From Ligula intestinalis (taxonomy: Eukaryota > Platyhelminthes > Cestoda > Diphyllobothriidea > Diphyllobothriidae), in assembly GCA_036362985.1 (NCBI GenBank), contig JAYGXS010000004.1, positions 44,229,182 to 44,293,181 on the forward strand: a stretch of 64,000 nt of DNA, in the 5' to 3' direction. How positions within the stretch are numbered: position 1 is the stretch's first letter; each line of letters opens with the position of its first letter. The notes under the pieces are model-generated. The model was given only the letters and a program-made list of their open reading frames with translations, did no database searches and was not told the origin of the DNA. Made by a program: the position numbers and the translations under genes. Shown here one piece after another: positions 11,601 through 23,600 of this stretch.

Positions 11601-14600
11601 ACAATAAGCTTATAGCCTTCAGAGCGGAAGAACTTCTGGACTTGAAAGTGTATGTATTCCTATTCCTACGTTGCCTCTTGCACCACCGTTATTTCAGTGC
11701 ATACTCACAATTAGTCCTCAGAATACGCATCGCAGTAGGAGACTGGCAACCATTCCACACTGCTTACTGCTTGCAAGTTTTAAGATCTGACAACCCTTCA
11801 CCTCTTCCTGTATCACTTTTACTTAGTAATTTTTTTGACTCAGTCGAACCTACGACAGAATGGAAGTTTTAGTATAGCCAACGGTCTAGGCGCCTGAGAA
11901 TGGTAAACACCGCGTAAGTTCTCCGTTCAATTTCTCAGTACGCACCAGAATCTACACCGCATCTAGTTAGTGCGAACGTAAACCTTCCGACTGAAAAGTA
12001 GTAGATTCGGCAAGCGACTCACGTCAAGGGGGATGTTGTGACACCAACTTAGTATGATAGTCTGTTAACAACATCTTGTGGGATATGATGAAGTAAGGAC
12101 ACAAATAAGGGTAGACATCAGGCTATGGTAGCACCTGCGGTTCTTATTTCTCTTCGATCCATATTTCGGGACAAAGACTGCTCACAACAGTCAAAACTAT
12201 CTGGTGATCGATCGGCCCATGCTTCCTCCTTTAACTACGGTTCAATGGCTTTGAAGCCTTTCCGCCTCGTACGGTCTGGCTTCCGGAGTATCTCTTCGAC
12301 ACCATTTTGGCGCCATATCTGACATTTAAAGGGACTCATGTCCATAAACTGAGAGATAAAAGTCGTTCCGTCGCACAGCTTTCTGTAAACACTTTTTTGT
12401 CTCCTGAACATTAACTTTTTTATGCCGGCAACCGGCCCTGGAAAGCGTCATTTTGCCACAAAAGTTTGGAATGATAGTTCCAAAATAGGACTTCCTCACA
12501 GCCTCCGCCTGGATGCGGATCGAACGCAACCTTTTTGCGCTGTTTTTACTGTAATGCACTTTGCATGCGCATTTAACGACTAATGCATGTGGGCGGAGAG
12601 GTGCCGAGCGCTCGGAAGTCTTGATTTTTACAATGACGACCTCTTCGTGGAAGACTCCGCAAACGCTGTGGGTCATCGCAGGCGAAAAATGCAAATTTTG
12701 TTATTGTTCAGTCGACCAACCCACGTGACTAACTGAGCTAATTTTTAGGAAGGTTCAGGCCTGGCCTTGTAATTGAACAGTGCGAGCAAAGAAGGGAATT
12801 AATCAGTGGTAAAGCTGTCGCCTTTCGAAATGAAAACAGGTTGACTGATAAATTGCGGGATAAAAGGAAAAAATACGAAAACAATGGCATCGCTAGTGAT
12901 GGTTATCTTGCACGATGGGCGGACTATAAGATGCACAAGTCTTGTCGAAGCATAATGAAGGAAAAAAATCGGAACATTTGCTTTTTATACTATAAATGCA
13001 CCGATAGGCATAGGCCAGGTTAAAAAGCCTCTTCCTCACCCGGATCTCGCAACATACTTTTGGTTTATATTCCACCGCCGTACCATGTGTGGCTGTGTGT
13101 AGTGATTGTATGCGTTTTATTAGTTTGCTCAGACGAAAACCGAAGTTCATATCGTCGCCACTTTTCTTCATTCTAGCCTCGTTTTTTGTGACAATGACCG
13201 TTCATTCTTCAGGTTTTCGTTTCCCCTCCTCTGTCTGAGGCAGCCACACTCAAAATCAACCATTCTTGTGCCAATTAAACTGCTTTTTGGCCCGATTTCG
13301 TTTAGCTTTTTTGCATCACCTGCCGAATTTTTGAAATCGGTTGGGCTGGGGGATGGTAGAACTTTATTGGTTAGGCTACGGAACGTGCTGTTTCCATTGC
13401 TTCTTTGGGCTCGACATAAAGTCTTCTCTGGCAGTCTCATCAAGACTAGCAGTGATACAGAAGTGGCTATTTTTGGCTGATTTGTCGTCGTTAGCCAACC
13501 CTCCCAACGCACAGGTTAGGACCCCAGGCAGACAATCAGACTGCACAGCGTTTGAATTGACTCCAGTGACCAGAAAATAGGAGATTTGAATCACAGGGGT
13601 TAGGCGTGACTGGCCCACGTTGGGCCAGAAGTGATCATCCCAGTCTGTGTTGTATTCTTTTTGGGAGTCCTTCCTATATATTAGCATTCGCCCAAGTTCA
13701 GTTTATTTGAGTCTTCCGATACTACTTGTTCTCTTTCGCAGCTGTCTATTTCTACATGCTGTATGCTTGTCACTTTGCCAAAAACCGCCACTCTCTCTGT
13801 TGTGTTTTCTTGCCGTGTTTACACAGGCGCGGGTTTCTCAGTGCACACTTGGTGCATCACGTGGCCCGTTCGGGTGTAAATTCGCGCACTTTTCTGATGC
13901 CTGCCAAATGTTTTGGACGCATGACACATGCTTGGTGTTTGCTCAGCCAATCACAATCGAATGTTCAGCCTGACGCGTCGCCAAAGCCGACTCGCCTGCA
14001 CCCTGATCTGGCAGCTTACATTTTTATCGGTTGCGTTTTGCACATATTTCATTCCACGCTTACCTGCTCACCTGTCCGCTCTCAACCTAACTTAATCGTG
14101 TGTGCTGGTGTTTTATCGTTCTCTCTCTCTCTCCCCCCCCCCCTCCTGTCCGCAGGACCGGGACCAATTCGCTGCCCTCGTGCGTGAAGTCGCCGCCCCC
14201 GATGTAAGTCGTATGGGCATCGAAATTCTCAGTTTCACTATCAAGGACCTCTACGATAAGGTGGAGTACTTGGACTCCCTGGGCCGTGCTCAAACAGCCA
14301 ATGTCATGCGAGATGCCAACATTGGAGTGGCAGAGGCCGAACGGGATGCTGGCATCAGGGTAAGCTGTACACTTAGGTCACAGCCAGCCAACCTCCCCCC
14401 TCTTCGCCTTGTTCCCACCCAAAATTTCTATTTATATTAGGATACCAGTGTATTTCCAATATAAAGGAAAATGCGGGTTCCATGAAGTTATTAGGAAGGA
14501 GCAGATGCGATTACAGAGACAAGTACCGAATTCGACTGTCGTTTGGGCTTCCGGTGCGGATCCCTCAATAAGGACACAGAAGGAGTTGCAGGATACAGTT

Positions 14601-17600
14601 GTTATACTACTGTATACCTATAACAATTGACGGCTTCTTCCTATCGATGATAGTTTTCCATTAATTGCTTGATGGCCGACCTAGGGGTCGTGGCCTGCTG
14701 AACTTTTGCCGCCGTGCTTGACTTGGGTATGGGATCATTGCTCGGCCATATGGCTCCCTAACGCCAGCGTTAGAAGACGCATTCGCCTGTGCGCTTTCCG
14801 CATAGCGACTTGCTTTGTCCAAACTGAGTTTCAGCCTCGAATATGGTTTGGGCAGCTCCTTACACTTCACAATTTATTATTATTATGCACTCGTTGATAT
14901 AATATGGGTCCGTAAACCATGATTCGAGCAACTCGCGGCTAACATCTCTCGCGAGAAGTTTGAATGTGTGGTCGGAACTCGTCGAATGAATCACGACGTG
15001 GGAATTAGCGTCATTTTCACACCAACCAATCAGCTGCAAGTGTGATTGCGTGAGAACGCTTCATCGGCATGTTAGAACGCACTGCAGTGAACCGGAAAAC
15101 AGGATTGTTGAACTGTAATATCTTCGACTTGTGTTCAGAAAAAACGGCTATCCGTGCAATTCCGTCAACCGGCGCATGCGCAAACGAAACGAGCGACAAA
15201 CTCGCACCGACCCGCAAATTCTGGCGAGCATTTCCGTTCGTCAAAAAATGTGTAAAAGACCGTTGGCCGCCTTCTCGCACCATCTGGAATTGGAGTTGCA
15301 CACAAGCCTGAGGCATCCATAAAACGTCTGATAATGAAACCAAAATGCCCACTGCCAGGGCATCAAACACCTGGACTCGTCTGTATGATCTGGTACGGTT
15401 ACGGACAAAGCAAATACTTCGGAGAAACTGGAAGACTTCTCAGGATGCAAATTGTCGAACACGCTACAGCAGTGCGACCAACTGACGCCAATTCCCAGAT
15501 CGCGCCCCATTCGACGAGGCCCAGCCACATATTAAAACGGGTGAGGCCGAATTTCTCACGAGGGGTGACAATCGCATGAGTCACGAGTTACTTCAGCCAT
15601 GGTTTACGGGCCCCCAGTCTATAAGCCCGATGGCCTGCCCAGCCTGTATTCGCTGCTGAGACTCAGTTTGGCCAGAGCAATTAGCCGCTCGGCGAATGCG
15701 TCCTCTAATGCCAGTTGCAGGGAGCCGGACGGCCGAACAATCATCATGCCCAAGTCCATCACGGATGATCAAAGTTAAGCGGACCACGACCCTTACGCCG
15801 GTCATCAAGCTATTGGCGTACAAACGGTACCTATTCTCGATAGGGGGACGGCTAATTGTCACAGTAGTATAGCGACTGTACCCTATCGATACTGCAATTC
15901 CCTGTGTATGAATTAACCGTTTTTTGTCTCTGAATGTTTTTCTTCCTAAATGTACCATATTTCTACCATTTCTGTGTCACAGTTGTCGTTGCTCAAGAGT
16001 TCAGGAAATACGCATATCCATTTCCAACCCAGCTAATTGCAGTCTCACTTCACCAAGTTTCTACGTATAGTACCTGACTTAGGTCGTCAAAAGTATGGAC
16101 ACAAATTGAGATGATCAATTGTGAGCAATTTAAATGTCGCACAATTCATTCATTCACCTAGCCCCGGGATCGGCAACCCATGACTCACGAGCCATGTATG
16201 GCTCTTTTGATGATCGCGTATGGCTCCTTCAGAAACTTCACATTTTATGATTTTGCTTACTCTTTAGGGGCCTAAGTAGTGGGTTGTACTCGGATCACTA
16301 CAATCATCAGGCCAAATTCCAGGTTGGACATCAAAAGACACAAGCCACCAGAAGGAATGATTTATTATGTACAGAACTCCCAATTGCTGTCCCAGGTGGC
16401 GGTGGCCGCTGGCGAAGCTAGGGCTAGTGTTGATTGCGCCCAGCCATATCTGAGAGAACATCAGACAGTGGTGGCAGCTGCTTAAGTAGGATTGCGGAGC
16501 AGGTTTAATTGTTCTGTTATTGGTGTCTTGCAATTGCCCGAGGGGATGTCGCCTGCAGATATATTTGCTGCATCGGCCGAGGGGTGGAGTATTTAAATGG
16601 CCCTTAAGTATTTGGATGCGCGCGTATGCTCGGGTGTGTGTGCGTGACTACATTAAACTGCGGTCGCAAGGGCGGCGGTCTCAGGGCCGCCAAAAAATCG
16701 AAGGAAAGGGGACGCTCGCGCAGCTGTTACCGGTTTCCCGGACGCAGCTGCGAGGTCAAGCCTCGGGGGACGGGGGTGTCAGCGCAAGAGAGCGTTGGAA
16801 CAGTTATTTGTGGCAACACGTGACTTTGGGACATCGGGTCTTGCAGAACGAAGGGGGTAGGGCACGCATTGTATTAGAATCAATTTAATCTCGACCAATC
16901 TCTGGAGTCTCGGCACCCCTAGGTTTGACCTGGCTGGTTCCTTTCCAGCTTGCCGACAACAATTGCTTCCATTTTTTCCTGCATCCCAACAGCGGCGACA
17001 AGCTCGCTCAATAACAGACGCTCTATTAAAGCACGACAGCCCGCAGACTCGACCTCAGCTTGGTCAAGGTCACGCTGGGAGACAAGACTACCTTACGCGC
17101 ATAGGCCAGCCGGCTTTGTTACATGTAGTGCCTCGTGTTAATTTCCCCCAGACGGAGCAAGCAGTCCATTCGCGGACACTTGTCTTGTAGACTAATACAT
17201 CGATCCTAACATCTGACTGCTTTCTTTCATCAGACGGATCGCACATCTTTGAACGCTACACACTCTCTCTCTCTCTCTCGTTTGCTCAAAGTTAACCTCA
17301 GCAACAAAGAGTATGGCGAAACGAAAAAGAGATTAAGAGTATCGAGTATTTCAGGACGAAGGGGCCGAAGAATTTGCCTTTTTGCAGAGAGCAGATTATG
17401 CGGTGTGTCTAATTTGCAATGACAAGATTACATCGATGAAACGGTCGGATGTAAATGAAGGGCATTGCGAACCGTGAGCTGGCCAAAATTGAGTGCCTCC
17501 TCATGTTTTACTATCTCATGGATATGACCAAACATCTGGACCAACTTAATGTTAAATTGCAAGGCACTGGAAATACATTGTTATCCCTTCAACAATCTGT

Positions 17601-20600
17601 GTTTGCTTTTGTAAACAAGCTTGAAATCTTTATCATGGACCTTGAAACAGATCGATTACTAAATTTTGAAAACTTAAAACGATATAAAGATGCATGCACG
17701 GTAAGTAAATCCACACAAAACTTTGATCTCCACCAGCTAGTTGGCTTCACATCCAGCTTCCTACAGTCGTTCAAAGCACGCTTTGAAGAATTTTGGGAAA
17801 ACACTCGTCTTTTTAATTTCATCACCCATCCAACCGAGTGTTCACTGAACACAGCCGACCTAAATTATATTCCTGGTCTCTCCGTTCGAGATTTCGACGA
17901 AAAATTGGCTGACCTTTAGGCCTCAGACATGTGGGTGAATAAGTCCAAGTTACTCAATTAAAATTTGAAAGAATCGCACGACATAAAGCGGAGTTGGCAA
18001 GTAAGCAAACGTGGACAGCAATTAAAAAACTTCAACCCGAAGACCAGCTATTAATCAAAACTTTGAACGCATAGCCTATTGTGGAACCTGTTAGGTTTTA
18101 AAATAATGTTCACAATTTTGAGTACGGAGTACTTTTAAATGTGCGCGTAACCTAAAGGAACTTGCGGCACTTTGAAATTAAATTATTTTGCCAAGTAGAT
18201 CGTGCAAAAAAGTGTATTACTACATGTTTCAAATTTAACATAGTTTTCGGTTTGCCGTCCGTCCGTAGAAAAGGTGGAGAGAGAGAGGCCCTTTGAGGGT
18301 TCGTATTGATAATAGCTACTTACTTGCCGATTTTCAATAGGTCGAATTCCGGCCTAACTAAACATTTCCTTTATATTTAACCAATAGGAGTTGTCTAATA
18401 TTCTTATTGGCTAATATGCATCCTCTACTGAACCCATAGGAGTTTATGTTGCTCGATTTTATTCTCTCTTGATGCTTTTCACGTGGATATTTAGCTCTCT
18501 AAAAAATAACAACGGTTTTGATTTATTTTCTGCTGTTCATTAACCCTGCGTCAAACACGCATTATCTACTCCTCAATCATGCATTAAACCTTTAGCCAAT
18601 ATTTTTGTAAGGACCGTAGGCAGGGGTCTTTACAATTTGGCGGCCACACAATGAACCAGTACCGTAAATCGTAATGGCAGTAAACCTTTGCGATGTTTCA
18701 ACAAGGTATTGGCAGTACTCGCTATTACTACCTTTTAGGGCATCAAAGCACATAAATTTGCAAATTTGTAACACCGATAAAACGTTTTTTTTCTCAAAAT
18801 TACCGGATTTCTTGCACATTGCTTCATCTGAGTGTGAAAAGTTCCGTGAGGTGAATCACTTGCGGATGCACAAACTTAGTCTGAGACAGCTATTAGCATA
18901 GAAAACTGCCGAAATACACCGTGGCATAGGTTTCTGCTCAACTTTCTAAACACATTATGTAGGTAAAAGAGGCATTTTTCAGAATCGGCTATGCGAACAA
19001 AAAATGTGCAGTATTTTAGCCGGTGACATTTGATCCACTCTAATTCATTTATCACCTTGCAGCAAATAGATGACATACTGTAGGCGTATTCGCTTGAAAC
19101 TAGACAAGTTAATTCAACTACTTTCTGGCATGTTCCTTCTTGTGGCTTTGATGGCATCCCCATAGAAACAGTTAATTTTTTTCCACTTTCATGCATAAGA
19201 AATTTGAAAATGAAACCTGTTGCAATCTGATAGTTACCATGTGTAGATCGTTTACCCTTTAACCTCCCTTTAACCGCATGTGCTATGCTCATAACGACAT
19301 AGTTGGCACGGCCGAGGATAGTGTTTCCGACTGTGGCCTGCGTTGCCTTTTGGCCTTGGGGGTCACATGGATTATCTGCTTTTTTTACGTTGCCACAACT
19401 AGAATTTCAGATCTTTTCCCATGGCGTATCTCAAGTATAACCTTAAAATACCTGTTAATAACAGCTGAAGAGCTTCTCGAATAACTGTTTATACTGCTGG
19501 CCTTTTCGTATTGCAGTGCTGCGTTTCGTTACCTGAATAGACGCACCCGAGATCAGTAGCTATGTCAAATAACAGTCGGGATAATTCGGTGTGATTATTC
19601 GAGGTGCTTAGACGAGCAGTCGTGTGAATGACGCAGACGCTTTGCTACTAGTTTATGAGGAAATAAGCACACGGGGTAGGAATCAAAGAATGAGGGAGCG
19701 AATAAGGACACTGGAATAAATATTGCAGTGTGTCAACGAATGGGAAGGCAGTCATCGAGGTCAAGGGGTCGGGAGACGGGACACCGGACATGGAACAACG
19801 GTGGATGACTACGCGGGCTTAAGGAAACATGCTTCGGCCAAGTGGGCCAAGTCCTAACACGCAGTTAACAGCACATAAATGTGAATATGACATTGTCATG
19901 ATGAATACTAAATCGTCACTTCGGAAAAGAGGGCTGGCTGTCGATGGTACTTTTAGTAGCGAGAATCTGCAGTACTACCTCAAACCTGCAGCCTTTAGCG
20001 CTTGCCGCATCTCTTTAGGTGCATATACGCCAGCATTTGTTAATTTATCTATTTAAGTCTTCTACCGATACTTTATGATAATTTTCCGAAGCCAATTCTT
20101 TATCCTACTCATTATTCTTCTGGTTGACTCAAAACAGTAGAACCATGCACCATAGATTTGCGGGCCTGTCCTTCCTTTTAACACCGGGACCAGTGTGGAT
20201 TACTAATCCTTCATACTGTTGAGAGAAATACGCCAACTTTCATAAGTAAATGCCTTTGCTCCCATATTTATTGCAGCCTAGCAGAATTAGCCTCTAAGTA
20301 GGGGATCTGGGTTGGAACACAGGCAAAGGGTAATTGAAAAAATTACTCCACTTTGTGACCTTTCGAAGCCCTGCTACCCTGGTAGCATTCCCATCACGTA
20401 CAATTAGTCTTCTCCGCTAAATACAGGGTATTCATTTATATAGACCCCTGTATGCATTTATATTGGTACGGAGGCGGAACCTCCCATGCAGTCAAGATCG
20501 ATGGGGAAAAGTACAGGCAACCTGGGCGATGCACGTAGTCAAGCCGCCCCCGCTGGTCCGCGCCCGTATTCAAGCCGCCCACGTCGTGTTTCGAGCAAAC

Positions 20601-23600
20601 TTGAGGGCCGCCCACACAGCCGGGGTAGTGGCCGCAAACCAGGAGCTTCCAGAAGGGCCGCCCGGGCACCATACACCAGGAACATTCTGGAAAGGCGGCA
20701 GCCCTATAAATACGCCGGGCTTGAAAAGCTAAAACAGCCCGCAAACCCCACTGTCTTTGTGACTGGCTGAATAAAGCCCTCTTATCTTTAGAAATTCCAA
20801 GCGCGCAAAGGAATACGATAACGAATAACCTGCTTTTTCAGGTGAGGCGAAACATTCAGCAGGAAATTCCTTTGAAAAGGATAGGCGAGATACTCAATTT
20901 ACCTTATTCGACAGTCAAAAGAATTGCAAAATAACCTGAGAAAGAATGAAAATTACGAGCGAGATTTCAAAACCGCTTATGAGAAGAGAAGGCCGAAAAA
21001 ACATACGAAACAACTAAGCAGCTTGTTGCTGAGATGGTCAATGCTCAAAACGCGATGAGCGAGAGAGAAATCGTTCAGGAATTGGGGATCCTGCAGGTGC
21101 CGACGTCACAGTCCACCGTTTCAAGAATCATGAAAAAAATCAATTGCTTGAGAAAGCGGTTGTCATTGGTGCCTGTAGAAAGAAATACACCCACACTCAT
21201 AAACATCCGGAGAATTTATGCGAATGCAATTGCTTTGGTGCCCGACGAAAATATGATATTTCTGGATGAGGCTGGATTTTCGCGACACACAGAGACACTA
21301 TGGCTATTCTCCAGTGAATGTGAAAGCTGTGAAATTTGTACAAGGTAGCCGAAGCCAGAATAAGAGCCTCCTATTAATGATCAAGAAGAGTGGTGTAGTT
21401 GCACATAGAATGTACGACGGAGCCGTTAATCGTACTCTCTTAGCGGAATTTTTTCGAAGACAATCTGACTATCACACCATTGAAAGAACCACAGGCAACA
21501 CTAGTGATGGATAACGTTAAGTTCCACACAGTCCAGAAATCAAAACGGTTTGTCAAAGGAAAAAATTCTCATCAAATACCTTCCTGCATATTCCCCGCAT
21601 TTGAATCCAATTGAGCAATTCTTTTCTATTGTCAAAGCAAGGTTTTATTCTGAACGATCACCTAAAGACACTTTCTTTCAAATACGAGAGTGCGTTGATC
21701 GAGCTATACTCACAATTTAAGACCTCATCTACATCAATTTGTTCAAAGAGATGAGAAAATGAGTTGAAAAGGCAAGAGCTGGTGAAATGTTCTTTTGAAA
21801 GTAAAATTTATTCGAAGTAAAGAATGTTTCATTTTTTATTCTGCTTTCAGTCAAAAAGGGTCTATATAAATGCATACATGGGTCTATTTAAAGGCATACA
21901 GGGGTCTATATAAATGCTTAAAATCTATATAAATGCATACGTTGCAATATTGCATGCACAATTTAGCGATTTGGTTTTGCTTGCTTGATTACGGCCAATG
22001 AGCCAGAATTAGTAGTTCCAGTTTCCCGTATCTCAGCTGGTAATGTTCATCCGCCTAGTTCTAAGGCGGACGGGACAAGTATGTTCTGTTAGAATGTTCA
22101 TCAACTATTTCCGCCTTCTCCCCTCTTTCATCGCTTTTTTGTCCCCGCAGAGCTTCTGATTATCTGTTTGTATTGGCACACTTGTAGGAAGCTGAATGCC
22201 ACAAGAAGATGATGGACACCAAATTTGAGGCTGATGGATCCATAGCAGACTCAAAACGGAAGTTTGAACTTCTGCAAGCAGAATACCAACAGGAGGTGAA
22301 TGTGGCTATGGCAGAGTCTGAATTGGCCTATACGCTGCAGGTAAGCCTACCCATGTCCAGCCCCCTTGGGCAAAGTTAAACTCCATCTCTTATTACGATG
22401 GTTTGAAAGTCGTAGGCGACAGTGTTTTTCGTAGGACGCGCTACAAACTTCCACATATGCGCACTTGCGGAGCGTCTTCTTCACCCGTTGTGTCCGACTG
22501 TTAGGTCAAAAATACTAGAAGTGGTTGCAGGTGCAGTGTCTGGCAAGGTCGAATTACCAGTGTGGCCTGAGTGGGACCAAGTTATCCTATCGGCTGAGAG
22601 TTTTCAGAGAAGTGGCTGTCATCCTCTGCTAGTGATTTAAAATCATCTTGGATAAACCAAGTGCTCAGTCGAGGTTAGTCTTCTTTTCGCACGCGTCAGT
22701 ATGACTCGTCCAAGCTTCTTTGATGTGGAATGCGATTCGGCGCAGTGACCGGTGAAGTGTAGGCCCAGAGTCTTATGCATCTCGCAATCGAGATATTCTA
22801 ATGAATATCCTCTGTGATCATTGTAGAGAAGAAGTGACAATCCAGAATAACAGCACTGACGTCATCTTAAAGTTGAGATCCTCATCTGAAACTGGTTTCT
22901 TCTGAGCTGATAGCTTCTTTGATGCGTAGGCGTTAGGAAGCTCCTGAGTTCGGATTGCGCCATATTAGGTCATCCTTACCCTAAAGGGTGTTATTCTCGA
23001 ATAAATTTTTAAGCCAGTCCGTCCTTACAGTTAAATGGTCCCTAAACCTTTACTGCAATGTTCGCGGTGTACACGAATCCCTCCGTCGTTGTACGTCATG
23101 CATCCTCCAAATTTTTCTGTAAACCTGCTCCGATTTAAGGACACGATACGGACACTCCTTTCTACTCCCAATATTCAGTTAGGCCACTTCGTTTCTGATC
23201 ATACAGCTACCAGAAATTCCTGATCGAGAGGTATTACTGCCAGAAACATGGACGGCTGACCAAACAAGGACAGTCTTTTTAGTCTTTCGTTCCTTTTATT
23301 GACAATAATTTTCATTATTCAATTCACCAGATAATAATTTCTTGGACTTACCGATCGTGAGCGGTAGCTTCCCAGAAGCATTTCCAAACCCCCATATCAC
23401 TTAAATGCGCCTGGTAGTCAATTGCTTTATTCTATATCGATTACCTAGGTGATCCCGCTTGAGCAGTCAGCACACTATCAGAATTGGTGGATTCCACACG
23501 TTCTCTGATCGATGATTCCATACATTGCAGTAGACTGGGTGGTTAACTTCGTATAGGGCCTCGTATCTCAGGTGGTTAGAGCGTTGGTTGTGCGTAAGCC

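Larger units (their letters stand above)
16162..18225 (+). mobile_element. hAT-type transposon remnant
   Basis: The left end has CCCGGGATCGGCAACCCATG followed by GAGCCATGTATGGCTCTTTT, a series typical of the ends of many animal hAT elements. The right side (about 18150-18215) has GGCACTTTGAAATTAAATTA, TTTTGCCAAGT and CGTGCAAAAAAG, which fits the matching 3' end. Between them lies a broken transposase (17313-18100). The first third is interrupted by another dispersed repeat (16296-16510). The target duplication was not resolved. Confidence 0.7.

Noticed and set aside
12326..12694. 122-codon minus-strand frame in the flotillin intron
   Set aside because: No recognisable domain, no splice or promoter context. 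Kept as intronic sequence.
18876..19292. 138-codon minus-strand frame
   Set aside because: Unrecognised and overlapped by frames on the other strand; no support as a gene.
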